From Aselliscus stoliczkanus (Eukaryota > Chordata > Mammalia > Chiroptera > Hipposideridae), in contig CM066731.1 in assembly GCA_033961575.1 (NCBI GenBank), positions 85,457,501-85,521,500 on the forward strand: a DNA stretch of 64,000 nucleotides, in the 5' to 3' direction. Both the position numbers and the translations under genes were made by a program. The notes beneath the pieces are model-generated. The model saw only the letters and a list, made by a program, of their open reading frames with translations, did not search any database and was not told the DNA's origin. Position 1 is the stretch's first letter; each line of letters opens with the position of its first letter. Below, in pieces: positions 11,626 through 22,215 of this stretch.

Positions 11626-12500
11626 TCTTTTATTTATCTTATTTTTAATTGAACTAACTTTCCTTACTTTAAAGTTTGTGTCTGAAATTAATATAGCTAC
11701 TCCTGTTTTCTTTTGATTAGTGTTAACATGATATTTTTTTACTTCATCCACTTATCCATATGTGTCTTTAAAATGGGTTTCTTTTAGACAACATATATAT
11801 AACTGGGTAGTGTTTTTTTGATCCACTCTAAAATCTGACTTATAATTGGTGCATTTAAGCCATTGACTTTCAAAATGATCATTGATATAGCTGGATTAAT
11901 ATCTACTGTTTATTACTGTTTTATATTTATTAACCTTGTTTTTGCTCCTCTTTATTTTGTCTGCTCTTTTTCTGTCCTTTGTGATTTAACTGAACATTTT
12001 ATGATTTCGTTTTCTCTCCTTTCTTAGCATATCAGTTTTACTTCACTTCTTAGTGGTTACCTTAGAGTTTGCAATATACATTTACAAGTAATCCATGTCA
12101 ACTTTTAAGTAACACTATACAACTTCACAGATAGTGTGAATACCACATAGTAAAACAATAATCTTATTTTTTCCCTTCTGTCCCTTGTAATTTTGCTGTC
12201 ATTAATTTCAGCTATATATACATACACACACATCCTGAAGCAGATATAATCAAATACTTTGCCGCCATTATTATTTTGTACAAAGTGTTATCTGTTAAAT
12301 CAATTAAGAATAAGAGAAATGAAAGTTTTTATTTTATTTTTACTTATTCCTTTTTCAAAATCCTTCCATTTTTTTATGCAGATTAAAGTTTCTGACCTAT
12401 ATTATTATCCTTTTCCCTAAAGGATTTATTTTAACATTTCTTGCAAGGCAGGTCTACTGGCAACAAAACCTTTCAATTTTTATTTTTCTTAGAAAGTGTT
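11626..12500 (-). repeat. Old L1M remnant: end of ORF1 to mid-endonuclease, minus strand
   Basis: On the minus strand 12490-12420 matches the ORF1 C-terminus (a decayed 'LQEMLK' region). Then come an intergenic stretch, an ORF2 start near 11890 (NGLNAPI) and the endonuclease portion that precedes GDFN, near 11690. Its strand is opposite to the neighbouring blocks at 10741-11625 and 12760-13125. Confidence 0.6.
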
Positions 12501-12720
12501 AGATGGCATACTCTATAGATGTCAATTATGTCTACTTGATTGATGGTGTTGTTGAGTTCAACTATGCCCTACTGATTTTCTGCTTGTTAGATCTGTTCAT
12601 TTCTGAGAGAGTGGTGTTGAAGTCTCCAACTCTGGTAGTGAATTCATCTATTTCTCCTTGGTATTCTGTTTTGTTGTTGTTGTAGTTGTTGGTTTTTTTC
12701 TTGTTTTGTTTTGTTTTTTT
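12501..12720 (-). repeat. Old L1M remnant: endonuclease GDFN block, minus strand
   Basis: A minus-strand frame reads VGDFNTTLSEMNRSNKQKI, the endonuclease GDFN region. In L1 order it should follow the 11626-12500 block on the low-coordinate side, yet it lies on the high side. Local rearrangement or two separate fragments is therefore needed. Confidence 0.7.
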
Positions 12721-12759
12721 TGTATGTTGTGTGATTCCTTTTTGTTTTTTCATACATAT

Positions 12760-13125
12760 ATAAGAAATGTCTCTTGAAGAACTGAGACTACAAAGTATGT
12801 CATCCAACACATTTTTCTCAAGCTCACATGAAACACTTACCACAACCAAGACCATAAAACACACCTTAACAAATTTAAAAGAAAGAAAATCATATAATGT
12901 CTGCTCTTATACCACAATGAATTAAACTAAAAATCAATAACAGGAAGATAACTGAAAAATACATGGAGTTTAAACAACACACTTCTAAATAACACAGTGG
13001 TCAGGAAAAAAAAATCTTAAGAGAAATTTAAAAATATTTTGAACTAAAGAATATGAAAACAAATTATAAAATTGTAAGATAGTAAAACTATTACTTAGAG
13101 GGAAATTTATAGCATTGAAGGCATA
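12760..13125 (+). repeat. Old L1M remnant: ORF2 downstream of GDFN, plus strand
   Basis: Plus-strand sequence corresponds to ORF2 immediately after the GDFN block ('TTCTCAAGCTCACATGAAA', later 'GAGGGAAATTTATAGCATT'). The inverted GDFN block beside it plus this block looks like a twin-priming inversion. It is cut at 13125 by the mariner. Confidence 0.65.
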
Positions 13126-14082
13126 TGAGGTCTGATAATTAGGTTTGCAAACACATCCTAGAAAAAGTGCTACGTACCTCATTGCTGAATATCACTATGG
13201 TCACCTTCGAAGTACTCCCCTTGAGAAGCTATGCACTGATGCCAACACCTACTCCATGCTTCAAAGCAATTTTGGAACTCTTTTTGAGGAATAACCATCA
13301 AAGCTGTCATTGTATTACTCTTGATGTCTTGAATGTCATCGAAATATCTTTCTTTCAATATTTCCTTTATTTTTGGGTAAAGAAAGAAGTTACTGGGGGA
13401 CCAGAACAGGTGAGTGTAGAGGGTTTTCCAATACAGTTATTTGTTTACTGGCTCAAAACTCCCTCACAGACAGTGCCATGTAAGTTGGCTCATTGTCATG
13501 ATGCAAGGGCTCCTTCAGGACCATTTTTGCACACATCTTCCTCATGCCAAGATTTTCAGTTAAGATTTTCCTAAATGGTTCTCTACCGATGTTTATTTAG
13601 TCTGCTATGCTTCTTACAGTAAGCTGACGATTTTGACGCACAGTTCAATGAAGTTTTGCAATGTTTTCATCAGTTCTGCTTGTTACTGGCCCCCCTAACC
13701 TCTCTTCATCGGTGACGTGTTCTCTCCCCACAGAAAAACGTTTAATCCATTTGTACTCTGCCGTTTCCTTCACAGTATTATCCTCATAAACTTGGACTAA
13801 CAGGTCCTTGATTTCACTTGCACTCTTGCCAACTTTAACAAGAAATTTAATGTTTGTTCATTGCTCTAATTCAAGCTCAGGTATTATTGCAACAAACAAG
13901 CAATGACAATAATGAATGCCACTCAGCAAGACACCACCATACATCGAAACAAACACATACATCGACACAAATATCAGTGAGACAATGATATACCAAGGTT
14001 ATGAAACCTTACAGAGCTGTGTGTACAGTGCTGTCAATGTAAGTGCATGGTGGCAAGTCACCAACTTAATTGTCAGACCTTG
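13126..14082 (-). mobile_element. Mariner-type DNA transposon, copy 1 (957 bp)
   Basis: Terminal inverted repeats match: TGAGGTCTGATAATTAGG at the left and CAAGGTCTGACAATTAAG at the right (read inward). Both ends are flanked by TA at 13124-13125 and 14083-14084, the mariner/Tc1 target. The interior is a decayed transposase on the minus strand. Its C-terminal half aligns with the frame of copy 2 (17044-17612) in opposite orientation, for example the shared 'AAAGCAATTTTGGAACT' stretch. No open frame survives, so the element is immobile. Confidence 0.82.
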
Positions 14083-14253
14083 TATATATCTAATTTTAAA
14101 AAATATTAAAGCCACTAAACTTGTTTTTACTTATCTTTCTGAGCATGTTTTTGAACTACTAGAATCCTCATACTATTCCCCAATGCATAGAGTGGATTAT
14201 GACTTTTGTAATCTGTTACATTTGATTAGTGTTATTTGCACATTAGGTCCATT

Positions 14254-14370
14254 CTATTTTTATTTATGTATGTATTTATTTATTTGTTATTTATATTTAG
14301 ATATAATTGATACATAACATATTAGTTTCAGGTGTACAATATAATGATTAAATATTTGTATACATATATA
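14254..14370 (-). repeat. L1M 3' UTR end fragment
   Basis: On the plus strand it reads 'ATATAATTGATACATAAC', then 'TTAGTTTCAGGTGTACAA' and 'GATTAAATATTTGTATAC'. This is the 3' end of L1MA/L1MB-type elements in reverse orientation. A short TTTA-rich run on its left may be the decayed tail. It is cut by the MITE at 14371. Confidence 0.6.
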
Positions 14371-14449
14371 TTGTGTTGTTGGAAAAGCCATGATGCATTT
14401 TTGCAATGAAAAACAGAAAAAATACATCATGACTTTTCCGACCACCCAA
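14371..14449. mobile_element. 79 bp palindromic MITE
   Basis: The unit starts TTGTGTTGTTGGAAAAGCCA and ends with the near inverse (TTGGGTGGTCGGAAAAGTCA inward). The two arms pair over most of the length and leave a short loop. TA flanks both ends. Size and structure match mariner-derived MITEs such as the 80 bp human MADE1, but the sequence differs. A deleted relative lies at 40515-40562. Confidence 0.8.
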
Positions 14450-14451
14450 TA

Positions 14452-15262
14452 TTTTAACTTATGTGCTCATATCATAGGGTTTATAAGTAAATCTCTTTCA
14501 AAATGCAGCTTAAATCTAGCAGCACTGGGCATTTACAAAATACATTCAACAGTAATCTAGAATTTGCTTACTTGTGACTATTTCCAAATTCATTAAGGTC
14601 CTAAGAGACTTGTGTACAGATGTGAACTATTATCACTTCACATAGCCAGCATTCATCAGAATCAAGAGCAGAAACCTGTTCCTGGGTTCCTCTCTTTGAA
14701 GAACAAACTGTTTGATGAAATGGTAAAGAAAGATATCTCCAACAGTCCATAGATTCCGACACTGCAGACTAATGGAAAACTGAACCTGTCCAAATTTAGG
14801 GTTTGCAAGTATAAACCCTTTTCCTATAACCTACTTTACTAATCGCTGCTAGATCCCCATCTGTAATTCAGGATTAACACCAAGAAGTCTGGACTCTACC
14901 TAATGAAGGTAGTGAGAAACAGCGCCACCATGCAAGTTGCAGAAGAGCCAGATCATATCTAGTTCAAATATTTATCACTGGGACCTAACACAGTGATGAG
15001 TGTATATTTTAGTTGTCCTAGCTAAAAATGACCAAAACAATATGGAAAATTAATTCATTTAGCCAAAGACCAAGGGATAAAGCAGATGTAGATTTGGTTT
15101 GTTCATGGGCAAACTGAGGTCATCAAGAATTCAGTTTTTTCCTTACTTTTTGTTCTGCCATGCTTAGTATTTTGCATTTCTTCATGGGTAAAAATGACTA
15201 TTTCATTTCCAGGAATCACTGGCAGACATGACAATATCAAGTGGAAAAATAATCTGTTGCTT
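14452..15262. other. Unassigned DNA
   Basis: No repeat or gene recognised. Composition is ordinary for the window. Confidence 0.5.
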
Positions 15263-15271
15263 TCCAGGTGT

Positions 15272-15781
15272 CCCTTTTTATTTTTATTTTTAATTAATTA
15301 ATTAATTGATTATTTTTATTGGGGAATTGGGGACCAGTCAAGCTGTTCTTCAATCTCAGTTGTAGAGGGCGCCAGTTGCCATCTGGCTGCCCATTGGCAG
15401 CTCGTGGCCTCTAAGTTCAAAGTTCTGTGTTACAATCTTAGTTGCATGTGGGCGTAGCCACCATCCTATGCGGGAGTCGAACTAGCAGCCTTGTTAAGAG
15501 TGCTGGTTCTATCCGCTGAGCAATCCGGGTGGCAACTCAGCTCAAGGTGCCAAGCTCAGTCTTAGTTTCAGGCAGGCATAGCCCACCATGGAACAGGCAG
15601 TCTTGATGTTAGGAGCACATTCTCTCATCAGCTGAGCCATCCTGCCATCTGTTGGCAGCTGGGTGGCAGCTCAGCTTGGGTGCATCATCACCGGCCCATG
15701 TGGGAATCCAATCAGCGGCTCTGTTGCTCAGAGCTTATGCTCTTAAGCTAACTCTTAACTAACTGAGCTGTTTGGCTGGTT
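15272..15781 (-). mobile_element. Composite tRNA-derived SINE (multi-unit), minus strand
   Basis: Poly-T/ATTA-rich sequence followed by ATTTTTATTGGGGAATTGGGG marks the 3' end. Several tRNA-like units follow, each with a decayed B box (for example 'ATGCGGGAGTCGAACTAGC' and 'CATGTGGGAATCCAATCAG') and each ending in 'GAGC..TC/ACTGAGC' A-box wording. It ends at a GGCTGG head. Target-site copies CCAGGTGT lie at 15264-15271 and 15783-15790. Its length of about 510 bp is greater than that of other copies, suggesting internal duplication of units. Confidence 0.75.
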
Positions 15782-15792
15782 CCCAGGTGTAC

Positions 15793-15794
15793 AT

Positions 15795-15837
<43 letters not shown>

Positions 15838-15937
15838 TTTTTGAGGGCAGTGTCACTGGCCCTCATATGTGGGACTCGAACCAGGGCCGTTGGCGTCCCA
15901 AGCCAGCGCTTAACCACTACGCCACTCGGCCGGCCCA
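15793..15937 (-). mobile_element. Short tRNA-derived SINE, minus strand, (TTTA)n tail
   Basis: A (TTTA)n run (about 15795-15840) is followed by GAGGGCAGTGTCACTGGCCC and the B box GGGACTCGAACCAGGGCC. Then come the A-box side 'GCGCTTAACCACTACGCCAC' and the CGGCCGGCC head. Flanking copies CAGGTGTAC (15784-15792) and CAGGTATAC (15938-15946) form its target-site duplication. It shares this target with the composite SINE on its left. Confidence 0.88.
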
Positions 15938-15946
15938 CAGGTATAC

Positions 15947-16306
15947 CTTTTTAAAAGTTAGTAAATCTTTCTTAGAAACTACTTAAAATACTTTTTTTTC
16001 CCCTCATGTTTCCTAGGCCATAGCTAGGTCATATGCCTACTCCTAAACTGAGCATTTTCAAAGAATTTCCAGGATTGATTTACACTTCTTTGAGGGATGA
16101 ATATGATAACACAATCAGGGTTTTGGCAACAAGAATTTAGGGAGAATTTTCCATAGGCAACCATGGCTCTCTGCTAAGAATTTATTTAGTAAATATTTGG
16201 TCAGCAAGGAATCCATAATACACAAGAAACCATGACAGCATTTTTATTAGATTTCAAAATAAACAAGAAATAGAAAAAAAAATTGTACCATACCAAGAAC
16301 ACAGTT
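15947..16306. other. Unassigned DNA between SINEs
   Basis: No feature seen beyond the flanking SINE target duplications. Confidence 0.5.
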
Positions 16307-16323
16307 TAAGCCGGGTATTTTTT

Positions 16324-16790
16324 TTTTTTTAAAGATTTTATTGGGGAATTGGGGGAGGGGAACAGCTTGGGGAATCGGGGAAGGGGAACAGACAAGTTGC
16401 TGTCTTTTTGTTCTTCAGTCTAGTTGCGGAGGATGTTGCTTCACTGGCCCATGTTGGTATCGTCATTGCGCTCTTCCCGGATGAGGCAGATCGGTCGCCG
16501 GCCTCTGGATGTCGCTCACCACAGCTATTGGCAGTGCATGCTGGCTGCCAGCCACTCGCGCTAGCTGCCAGCCACTCACGCTGGCTGCCGGCCCCTCACT
16601 GTAGCCCATGGCAGGCCACTGCAGCACAGGCTGCAGCCTACTCCATCACCGGGGCTTGCACAGCCCAGCTCCAGGTGGACCTGTTGTTAGCTGTAGAGGG
16701 CAGTGTCACTGGCCCTCATATGTGGGATCCGAACCGGGGCCACTGGCATCCCCAAACCAGCTCTTAACCAATGCACCACTCAGCCGGCTC
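16324..16790 (-). mobile_element. Long tRNA-derived SINE (about 470 bp), minus strand
   Basis: The 3' end on the plus strand reads TTAAAGATTTTATTGGGGAA, the reverse of an AATAAAATCTTTAA tail. The interior has GC-rich CTGGCTGC-type repeats and the head is the short-SINE unit (GAGGGCAGTGTCACTGGCCC ... CAGCCGG). Target duplications TAAGCCGGGTATTTTTT (16307-16323) and TAAGCTGGGTATTTTTT (16791-16807) match at 16 of 17. A segment 'GGGGAATNGGGGNAGGGGAACAG' is doubled near the tail. Confidence 0.9.
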
Positions 16791-17043
16791 TAAGCTGGGT
16801 ATTTTTTCACAGTTAAATTTTATAAGTAGCATGGAGAAAGACTAATATCTATAACATTTCTGCTCTCTACAGTCTCTACTTTCCCCTAGAGTGTCTGTCA
16901 TATAAGTGTCTTACTGAGAGAATTAGTTTATATTAAAAAATAATAATTAAAAAAAAGGAACTCTAAAAGCTAGATGTAAAAGCTGGTAGACATGAACCCC
17001 TTTCATTATCCTTGGTCCATACAGTCCTGACCAATAAATTATA

Positions 17044-17612
17044 CGAGACCTGACAATTAAGTTCACAAACTTGTTGCAACAATGTTGGTAATCTTTTATT
17101 GATATCGGAGGCATTATTCATTATGAATTTGTACCAACTGGATAAACAGTTCACCGAGTTTACTATTTGGAAGTGCTGAAAAGCCTGCATGAAAAAGTTA
17201 GACGACCTGAACTTTTCGCCCACAATTCATGGCTCTTGCATCACAATAATGCACAAGCTTACACGGCACTGTCTGTGAGGACGTTTTTAACCAGTAAACA
17301 AATAACTGTATTGGAACACCCTTCCTACTCACCTGATCTGGCCCCCAATGACTTCTTTCTTTACCCCAAGATAAAGGAAATATTGAAAGGGAAACATTTT
17401 GATGACCCTCAGAACATCAAGGGTAATATGATGTCAGCTCTGATGGCCATTCCAGAAAAGTTCCAAAATTGCTTTGAAGGGTGAACTAGGAGCTGGACTT
17501 GGTGCATAGCTTCCCAAAGGAAGTGCTTTAAAGGTGACTATAGTGATATTCAGCAATGAGGTATGTAGCACTTTTCCTAAGATGAATTCACAAATGTAGT
17601 TGTCAGAACTTG
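17044..17612 (+). mobile_element. Mariner-type DNA transposon, copy 2, internally deleted
   Basis: The ends CGAGACCTGACAATTAAG and CAAGTTCTGACAACTACA (read inward) are flanked by TA at 17042-17043 and 17613-17614. It is the same family as copy 1 in the opposite orientation. At 569 bp it lacks the N-terminal half of the transposase gene. Confidence 0.85.
17109..17484 (+). pseudogene. Mariner transposase, C-terminal half
   Basis: The frame reads the C-terminal catalytic domain of a mariner transposase, the enzyme that cuts and pastes the element at TA sites. Visible motifs are VYYLEVLKSLHEKVRR, LLHHNNAQAYTALSVR, LEHPSYSPDLAPNDFFLYPK and LKGKHFDD. The family's second catalytic Asp (normally HHDNA) is Asn here. 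Exactly 34 residues separate it from the third Asp in PNDFF, as in the DD34D class. The N-terminal DNA-binding part and first Asp are absent, and a stop lies upstream near 17150. It cannot be active. It stops at 17484, a few dozen codons before the usual end. Confidence 0.88.
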
Positions 17613-17614
17613 TA

Positions 17615-18062
17615 TGTATTAATAGTTGAATATTTCAGCTTTTGGACAGTATTTTACTCATATGACTACCCAGAAAATGCTCAACATCTCATACATCTTT
17701 GCCCTCAGTATAGGGGATTGATATGGGATATACTGACAGGGCTAGGAAGTTGCTCTTGTTTTTATTCTGATTTTTTTATTATCTATCATATGTTCCATTT
17801 TAAATGTAATTGTTTTGTTCCATATTATGTGAGAAGAGATAGAATAAGGATAGAAAAATACATAATAGGTATTTTGTATAAAAGCAATATAGGAAGCAAA
17901 GCTTTTGAGAGTAAGCAAAGAGCGGAGTTCAAGTTAGCAAATATTTCAGTTTAATCATCCTTTTCAGCCTGTAACTCCTAGTGTGGTCTGCAGCCCCAGT
18001 GCTGCTTCACAAATTGCTAGGTGTCAAGAAGGGGAAAATAGAGAAATTGAGAGTGAGCCTTT
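17615..18062. other. Unassigned DNA
   Basis: No recognised repeat. The 114-codon frame at 17610-17954 begins in the mariner end and has no family resemblance. Confidence 0.5.
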
Positions 18063-18078
18063 AGAAATACATTGTGTT

Positions 18079-18465
18079 GGGGCTGACAAAGTGGCTCATT
18101 TGGTCAAACTCAAAACAATAGGGTCACTGGTTCAATTCCCACATGGGCCAGTGAGCTGTGTCCAAGCTGGGCTGCTGCTGAGCTGCCAACAGGTGGCAGG
18201 ATGGCTCAGCTGGTGAGAGCATGTGCTCCTAACAACAAGGTTGCTGGTTCTATTCCTGCATGGAATGGTGGGTTATGCCCACCCACAACTAAGATTGAAT
18301 ATGGCACCTGAGCTGAGCGGCCATGAGCTGCTAACAGGCAGCCTGTTGGTGACTGGACTTGGAGCTGAGCTAGCTGCACCCTCCATAACTAAGATTGAAG
18401 GACAACAACTTGGCTGTTCCACTTCCCCAATTCCCCAATAAAAATCTTTAAAAAAAGAAAGAAAA
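18079..18465 (+). mobile_element. Dimeric tRNA-derived SINE with AATAAA/TCTTT tail, plus strand
   Basis: The head GGGGCTGACAAAGTGGCTCA carries A-box wording, and a B box follows (GGTTCAATTCCCACATGGGC). A second unit repeats these (GGCAGGATGGCTCAGCTGGT ... GGTTCTATTCCTGCATGG). The 3' end CCCCAATAAAAATCTTTAAA carries AATAAA followed by TCTTT. Target duplication AGAAATACATTGTGT lies at 18063-18077 and 18466-18480, identical over 15 bp. Confidence 0.9.
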
Positions 18466-18618
18466 AGAAATACATTGTGTCAACACAGAAATGAATCTTC
18501 TTATTATAGACTAATTCTACATCTGTTCAGATGTTGTTGAACTTATGTGCTGAATCTCATAGAATGTGAACATCATGTATTGGTCTGTGAAGAATTTGAA
18601 ACTTAAAAGTTAAGAAGA

Positions 18619-19022
18619 GGGGCTGGCCGAGTGGCGTGTTGGTTGACAGCTGGCTTGGGACGCCAACAGCTCTGGTTCGGATCCCAAGTATGAGGGCCAG
18701 TGGCGCTGCCCTCTATAGCTAAGATGGTGAACAGTGGCTCCACCTGGAGCTGGGCTGCTCTGAGTCCCCCGGATGGCATAGCTGCAGCCCCTGCTGCAGT
18801 GGGCTGCCATAGGCTACAGTGAGCAGCCATCCAAAGGCCTGCGACCAATCTGCCTCACCCAAGAAGAGCGCAATGATGATACCAACATGGGCCAATGAAG
18901 CGATGTCCTCCACAAATAGACTGAAGAAAAAAAGGACAGCAACTTATCTGCTCCCTTTCCCCGGTTCCCCAATACTGTTCCCCTCCTCCAATTCCCCAAT
19001 AAAAAAATCTTTAAAAAAAAAA
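18619..19022 (+). mobile_element. Long tRNA-derived SINE, plus strand
   Basis: The head GGGGCTGGCCGAGTGGCGTG and the B box GGTTCGGATCCC continue as the short SINE unit to GCTGCCCTC. A GC-rich extension follows (CTAAGATGGTGAACAGTGGC, 'CTGCAGCCCCTGCTGC'). It ends ATTCCCCAATAAAAAAATCT with an A-rich tail. The duplication TTAAGAAGA lies at 18610-18618 and 19023-19031. It joins the short SINE head to the tail type of the dimeric SINE. Confidence 0.9.
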
Positions 19023-19031
19023 TTAAGAAGA

Positions 19032-20640
19032 AAAAAAACCCAAAAATACCTATCCTGTATTACAAAGAGCTTGAGAAACTTTCCTGTATAAGACTTAACC
19101 TAAGAATCCAAAGATCCAAAGGCCCCCTTTTGTCTTAAACAGATGATCTATAAGAACGTATTCATGAATTACTTAGTGAATTATATAATAGCAGCTATAA
19201 GTGTAAGGCATACAATAACATAGATCTTTTATAGGTAGTGAGCATAGGCCACCTACTCAAACAAGAAACCAGTTGTGTTTCTTTCAACCTGGTAACAGAA
19301 TATTTTCGAAAGTCACATGACCAGGTCTCACTCCTAAAGCTTTTGATTCAACAGGATATGAAGTAGGCCTTATCTGTGTGATTAGAAACAAATAGTAAAC
19401 AAGACACACCACTTTCCTTATACTCCTAGAGACCAAAGCATAAGACTCAGTGCACTACACCCTTGTGAGTCAAGTTTACTTAAGATTGAGACTAGTAAAA
19501 CCTTGACCATGAGGATGAGTGCTGGATTTGAATTCCAGAGATCAGGCTAAACAGGCTCCAGTCTAGTTCACAAGGTGCCAGGAAGCATCCACAAACTGTG
19601 AGTGCAGAAGTTTTCTATGTAACTAAGGAGAGTTAGCTAGTGAGAAAGGGAAGGTCCATTATGGAAAATAAAAGACAAGAAGCAGAGAAGGATATGAGAA
19701 CTGCCCCATCCCAAATTAATATTTTTAGGGTAGCTTGTAGATCTTGCAATAGTAGATACATAGGCCCTTCAAATAAAATACAATATCATATTAGTAAGCA
19801 CTGAAAATACAAACCCTAAATTGTAAGTGTAACTAATAATTATTTGTTATATACGTCATTTCATGATGTCTTTTTTCTGTATTAGGCATGGATTATTTTT
19901 TAATTGTTATAATTTATTTTAAAAACAGGATAACACACACAAGAAAAGCAGAAATGAAACCCCAGTTTTGTAAAGTAGTATATGGGAAAAATAAAAAGTG
20001 TGAAAAACTCCAATATTTTTCAGGGTGCAAGAATGCAAACTCTCATACATTTTAGATAGAAATTGTGAACTATTACAATAATTGTAGAAAATAATATGGC
20101 AATATTTGTAGAAATATGCATTCTCACCAAGGCATCACATTTGGGAAATGTTATTTGAATTAAAGAGATATCAAATATGTATGTTATATAATACTTTTAT
20201 AATATATCATATATAACATTATATATAATGATACTGCAACATTATTTGTAGCAGAATAAGATTAATAACATGAATTTCAAACAACCAGAAAAATGGTTGA
20301 ATAAGCAGTGAATCACAGGATATTGAACAACTAGTGAAACAAATGAGCTACTTCAGTATGTATTAAACTTAACAGATGTTCTTCATGTATTGATCCAAGT
20401 TACAAAATAATGTGCAAACAAATGAATTGTGAAAACAAAGCCACAAAATTTACACGCATGGATTCACATAAACATCAAACGATATATATAGTAAAGTGTG
20501 GAATGATGCAACATTTCTGCTTGTATTTATTAGCCCAGGAGAAAAAGAATGGAGGGGGAAAGTGAGGGGTGATTTAATAACCTTCTCTTTATATGTTTGT
20601 GGAAGATTTCATTTATTACAAAAAGAGCATATTACTATTT
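19032..20640. other. Unassigned AT-rich DNA
   Basis: No gene or clear repeat. A local AT-rich inverted stretch (ATATATCATATATAACATTA region, about 20190-20230) is the only structure noted. Confidence 0.5.
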
Positions 20641-21300
20641 CTATTTAAGATTTTTTTGTTAATTTTTGTTTACCTTGAAATAATTTTAAACTTAGGGTAA
20701 ATGTACAAGAAGAGCACAGATAGGTCCTATTTACTATAATTCACCACAATCTGCTGTTTCAGGTAACTACAATTATCAAAATCAGAAAATTTAACACCGA
20801 TACAATGTTATTATTGGCACAGAGGACATATTCAAAATTCACCAATTTTCCCATATTGCCTTTCATATGTTTTGCTATTTCAGGATCTCAAAGCTATATT
20901 AAGTATCACCCTTATAGTTTCTGATGATATAGAACAGCTCTAGTCTCTCTTTGTCTTTCAAGACACTGGTATTTTTTAAGAGTATGGGTCATTTTTGTAG
21001 AATGTTCTCAAATTTGGGTTTGTCTGATGTTTCCTCATGACTAGATCGACACAGGCTAAGTGCGTTTTGTCAGAAACATCATAATAGTGACACTATTCAT
21101 TGAGTTAAATTTTATCACTTGGTTAAGGTATCTGCCAGATTTCTCTACTATAAAGTTACTATTTTCCTCTTTATTATTCATAGCTAATTTGTGGAGTGGG
21201 GAAATATTTTTTTGTTATGTAAACATCCTATTGCTCATTCGATGCTCACCCATTAGTTTCAACATCAATTGGTGATTCATTGTTTCTGTAATAGTTGCAA
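20641..21300. repeat. Probable ancient L1M 3' UTR-like remnant
   Basis: Wording such as 'GTTTGTCTGATGTTTCCTCATGACTAGA' and 'GGTATCTGCCAGATTTCTC' recurs in old mammalian interspersed repeats that I associate with L1M 3' ends. The family and orientation are not certain. The 71-codon frame inside (21060-21275) is not a gene. Confidence 0.35.
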
Positions 21301-22079
21301 GACATTGACTTTTCAATCCCATCATTTCTTTTACATTTATTAATGGTGTCCTACTATAATTAAAAAAATAACAATGTTTAATAAAGAAAATACAGTAATA
21401 AGTGTCATAACGTATACAGGACATTGTTGAGGATTAACCAACAAGGTTTAGGACAAAGTGAGATCAATAGTTCACCAATCCAAGCTTTGAATCAAGCTCT
21501 GGCTCTAACAGGGTGATAGCTGGTACATCTTTTAATCTTTTTGTACCTTAGTTCCATCCCTGCCAAAATAAAGTAAATCAATTCAAAATCAGATTTCTAT
21601 GAAATCTGCTGGAATTGATTTATTTCCAGGAATTGTTGCATGAAAGAGGTAGCTCAAAGATGGGGGCAATTTTCCTTCTTACTATGCTTCAGTGGCCAGG
21701 ACTTCTTACATGGCATTATGCACCAAAGAGTGTGATCCTGGGTAACTTGGGTACAGTATAATTTTTTTGACAAGACAATCAATCAAATGATACCTTTTGT
21801 ACCAAGCCAAAATAGTAATTTGGAAAGACAGGGGCAATCTTAACATTTAAATATTTGTTTTAAATGTTACAATGATTTCCCCCTGTAGTTCTTCCATGCT
21901 TTTGAAAGATCGGATTGCATATAAAAGTAGAATTTACTGTGAAAAGTATACCTCTCTATGTAAAGGATAATAATAAAGTGATATCATACCTCAATGGAAC
22001 ATGTCTTATTAGCAATAAAGTTTAAATCATCATCCTACAAAGAGAGAACTTATGCTCCACATAATTATATAGCTAGAAG
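21301..22079. other. Unassigned DNA
   Basis: Nothing beyond ordinary AT-rich sequence was recognised. Confidence 0.5.
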
Positions 22080-22215
22080 GAATCCTAGACATCATGGGGT
22101 CCAACCTCTTTTTATTTCTCAGATGATGATATGAGGTCAGTTGAGATGATGTGTTGAAAGTCATAGACAAGAGAATGAAGATTCTTTATTGTCTAGTCCA
22201 TGCCAATTCTAATGC
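22080..22215. repeat. Possible MIR-related ancient SINE remnant
   Basis: 'GAAGGAATCCTAGACATCAT' followed by 'GGTCCAACCTC' and 'TTTCTCAGATGATGATATGA' resembles an old mammal-wide SINE core. It is strongly decayed. Confidence 0.35.

Noticed and set aside
18603..18999. Several overlapping 60-80 codon frames
   Set aside because: All lie within the long SINE at 18619-19022 and recur in its relatives. They reflect the SINE's GC-rich composition.
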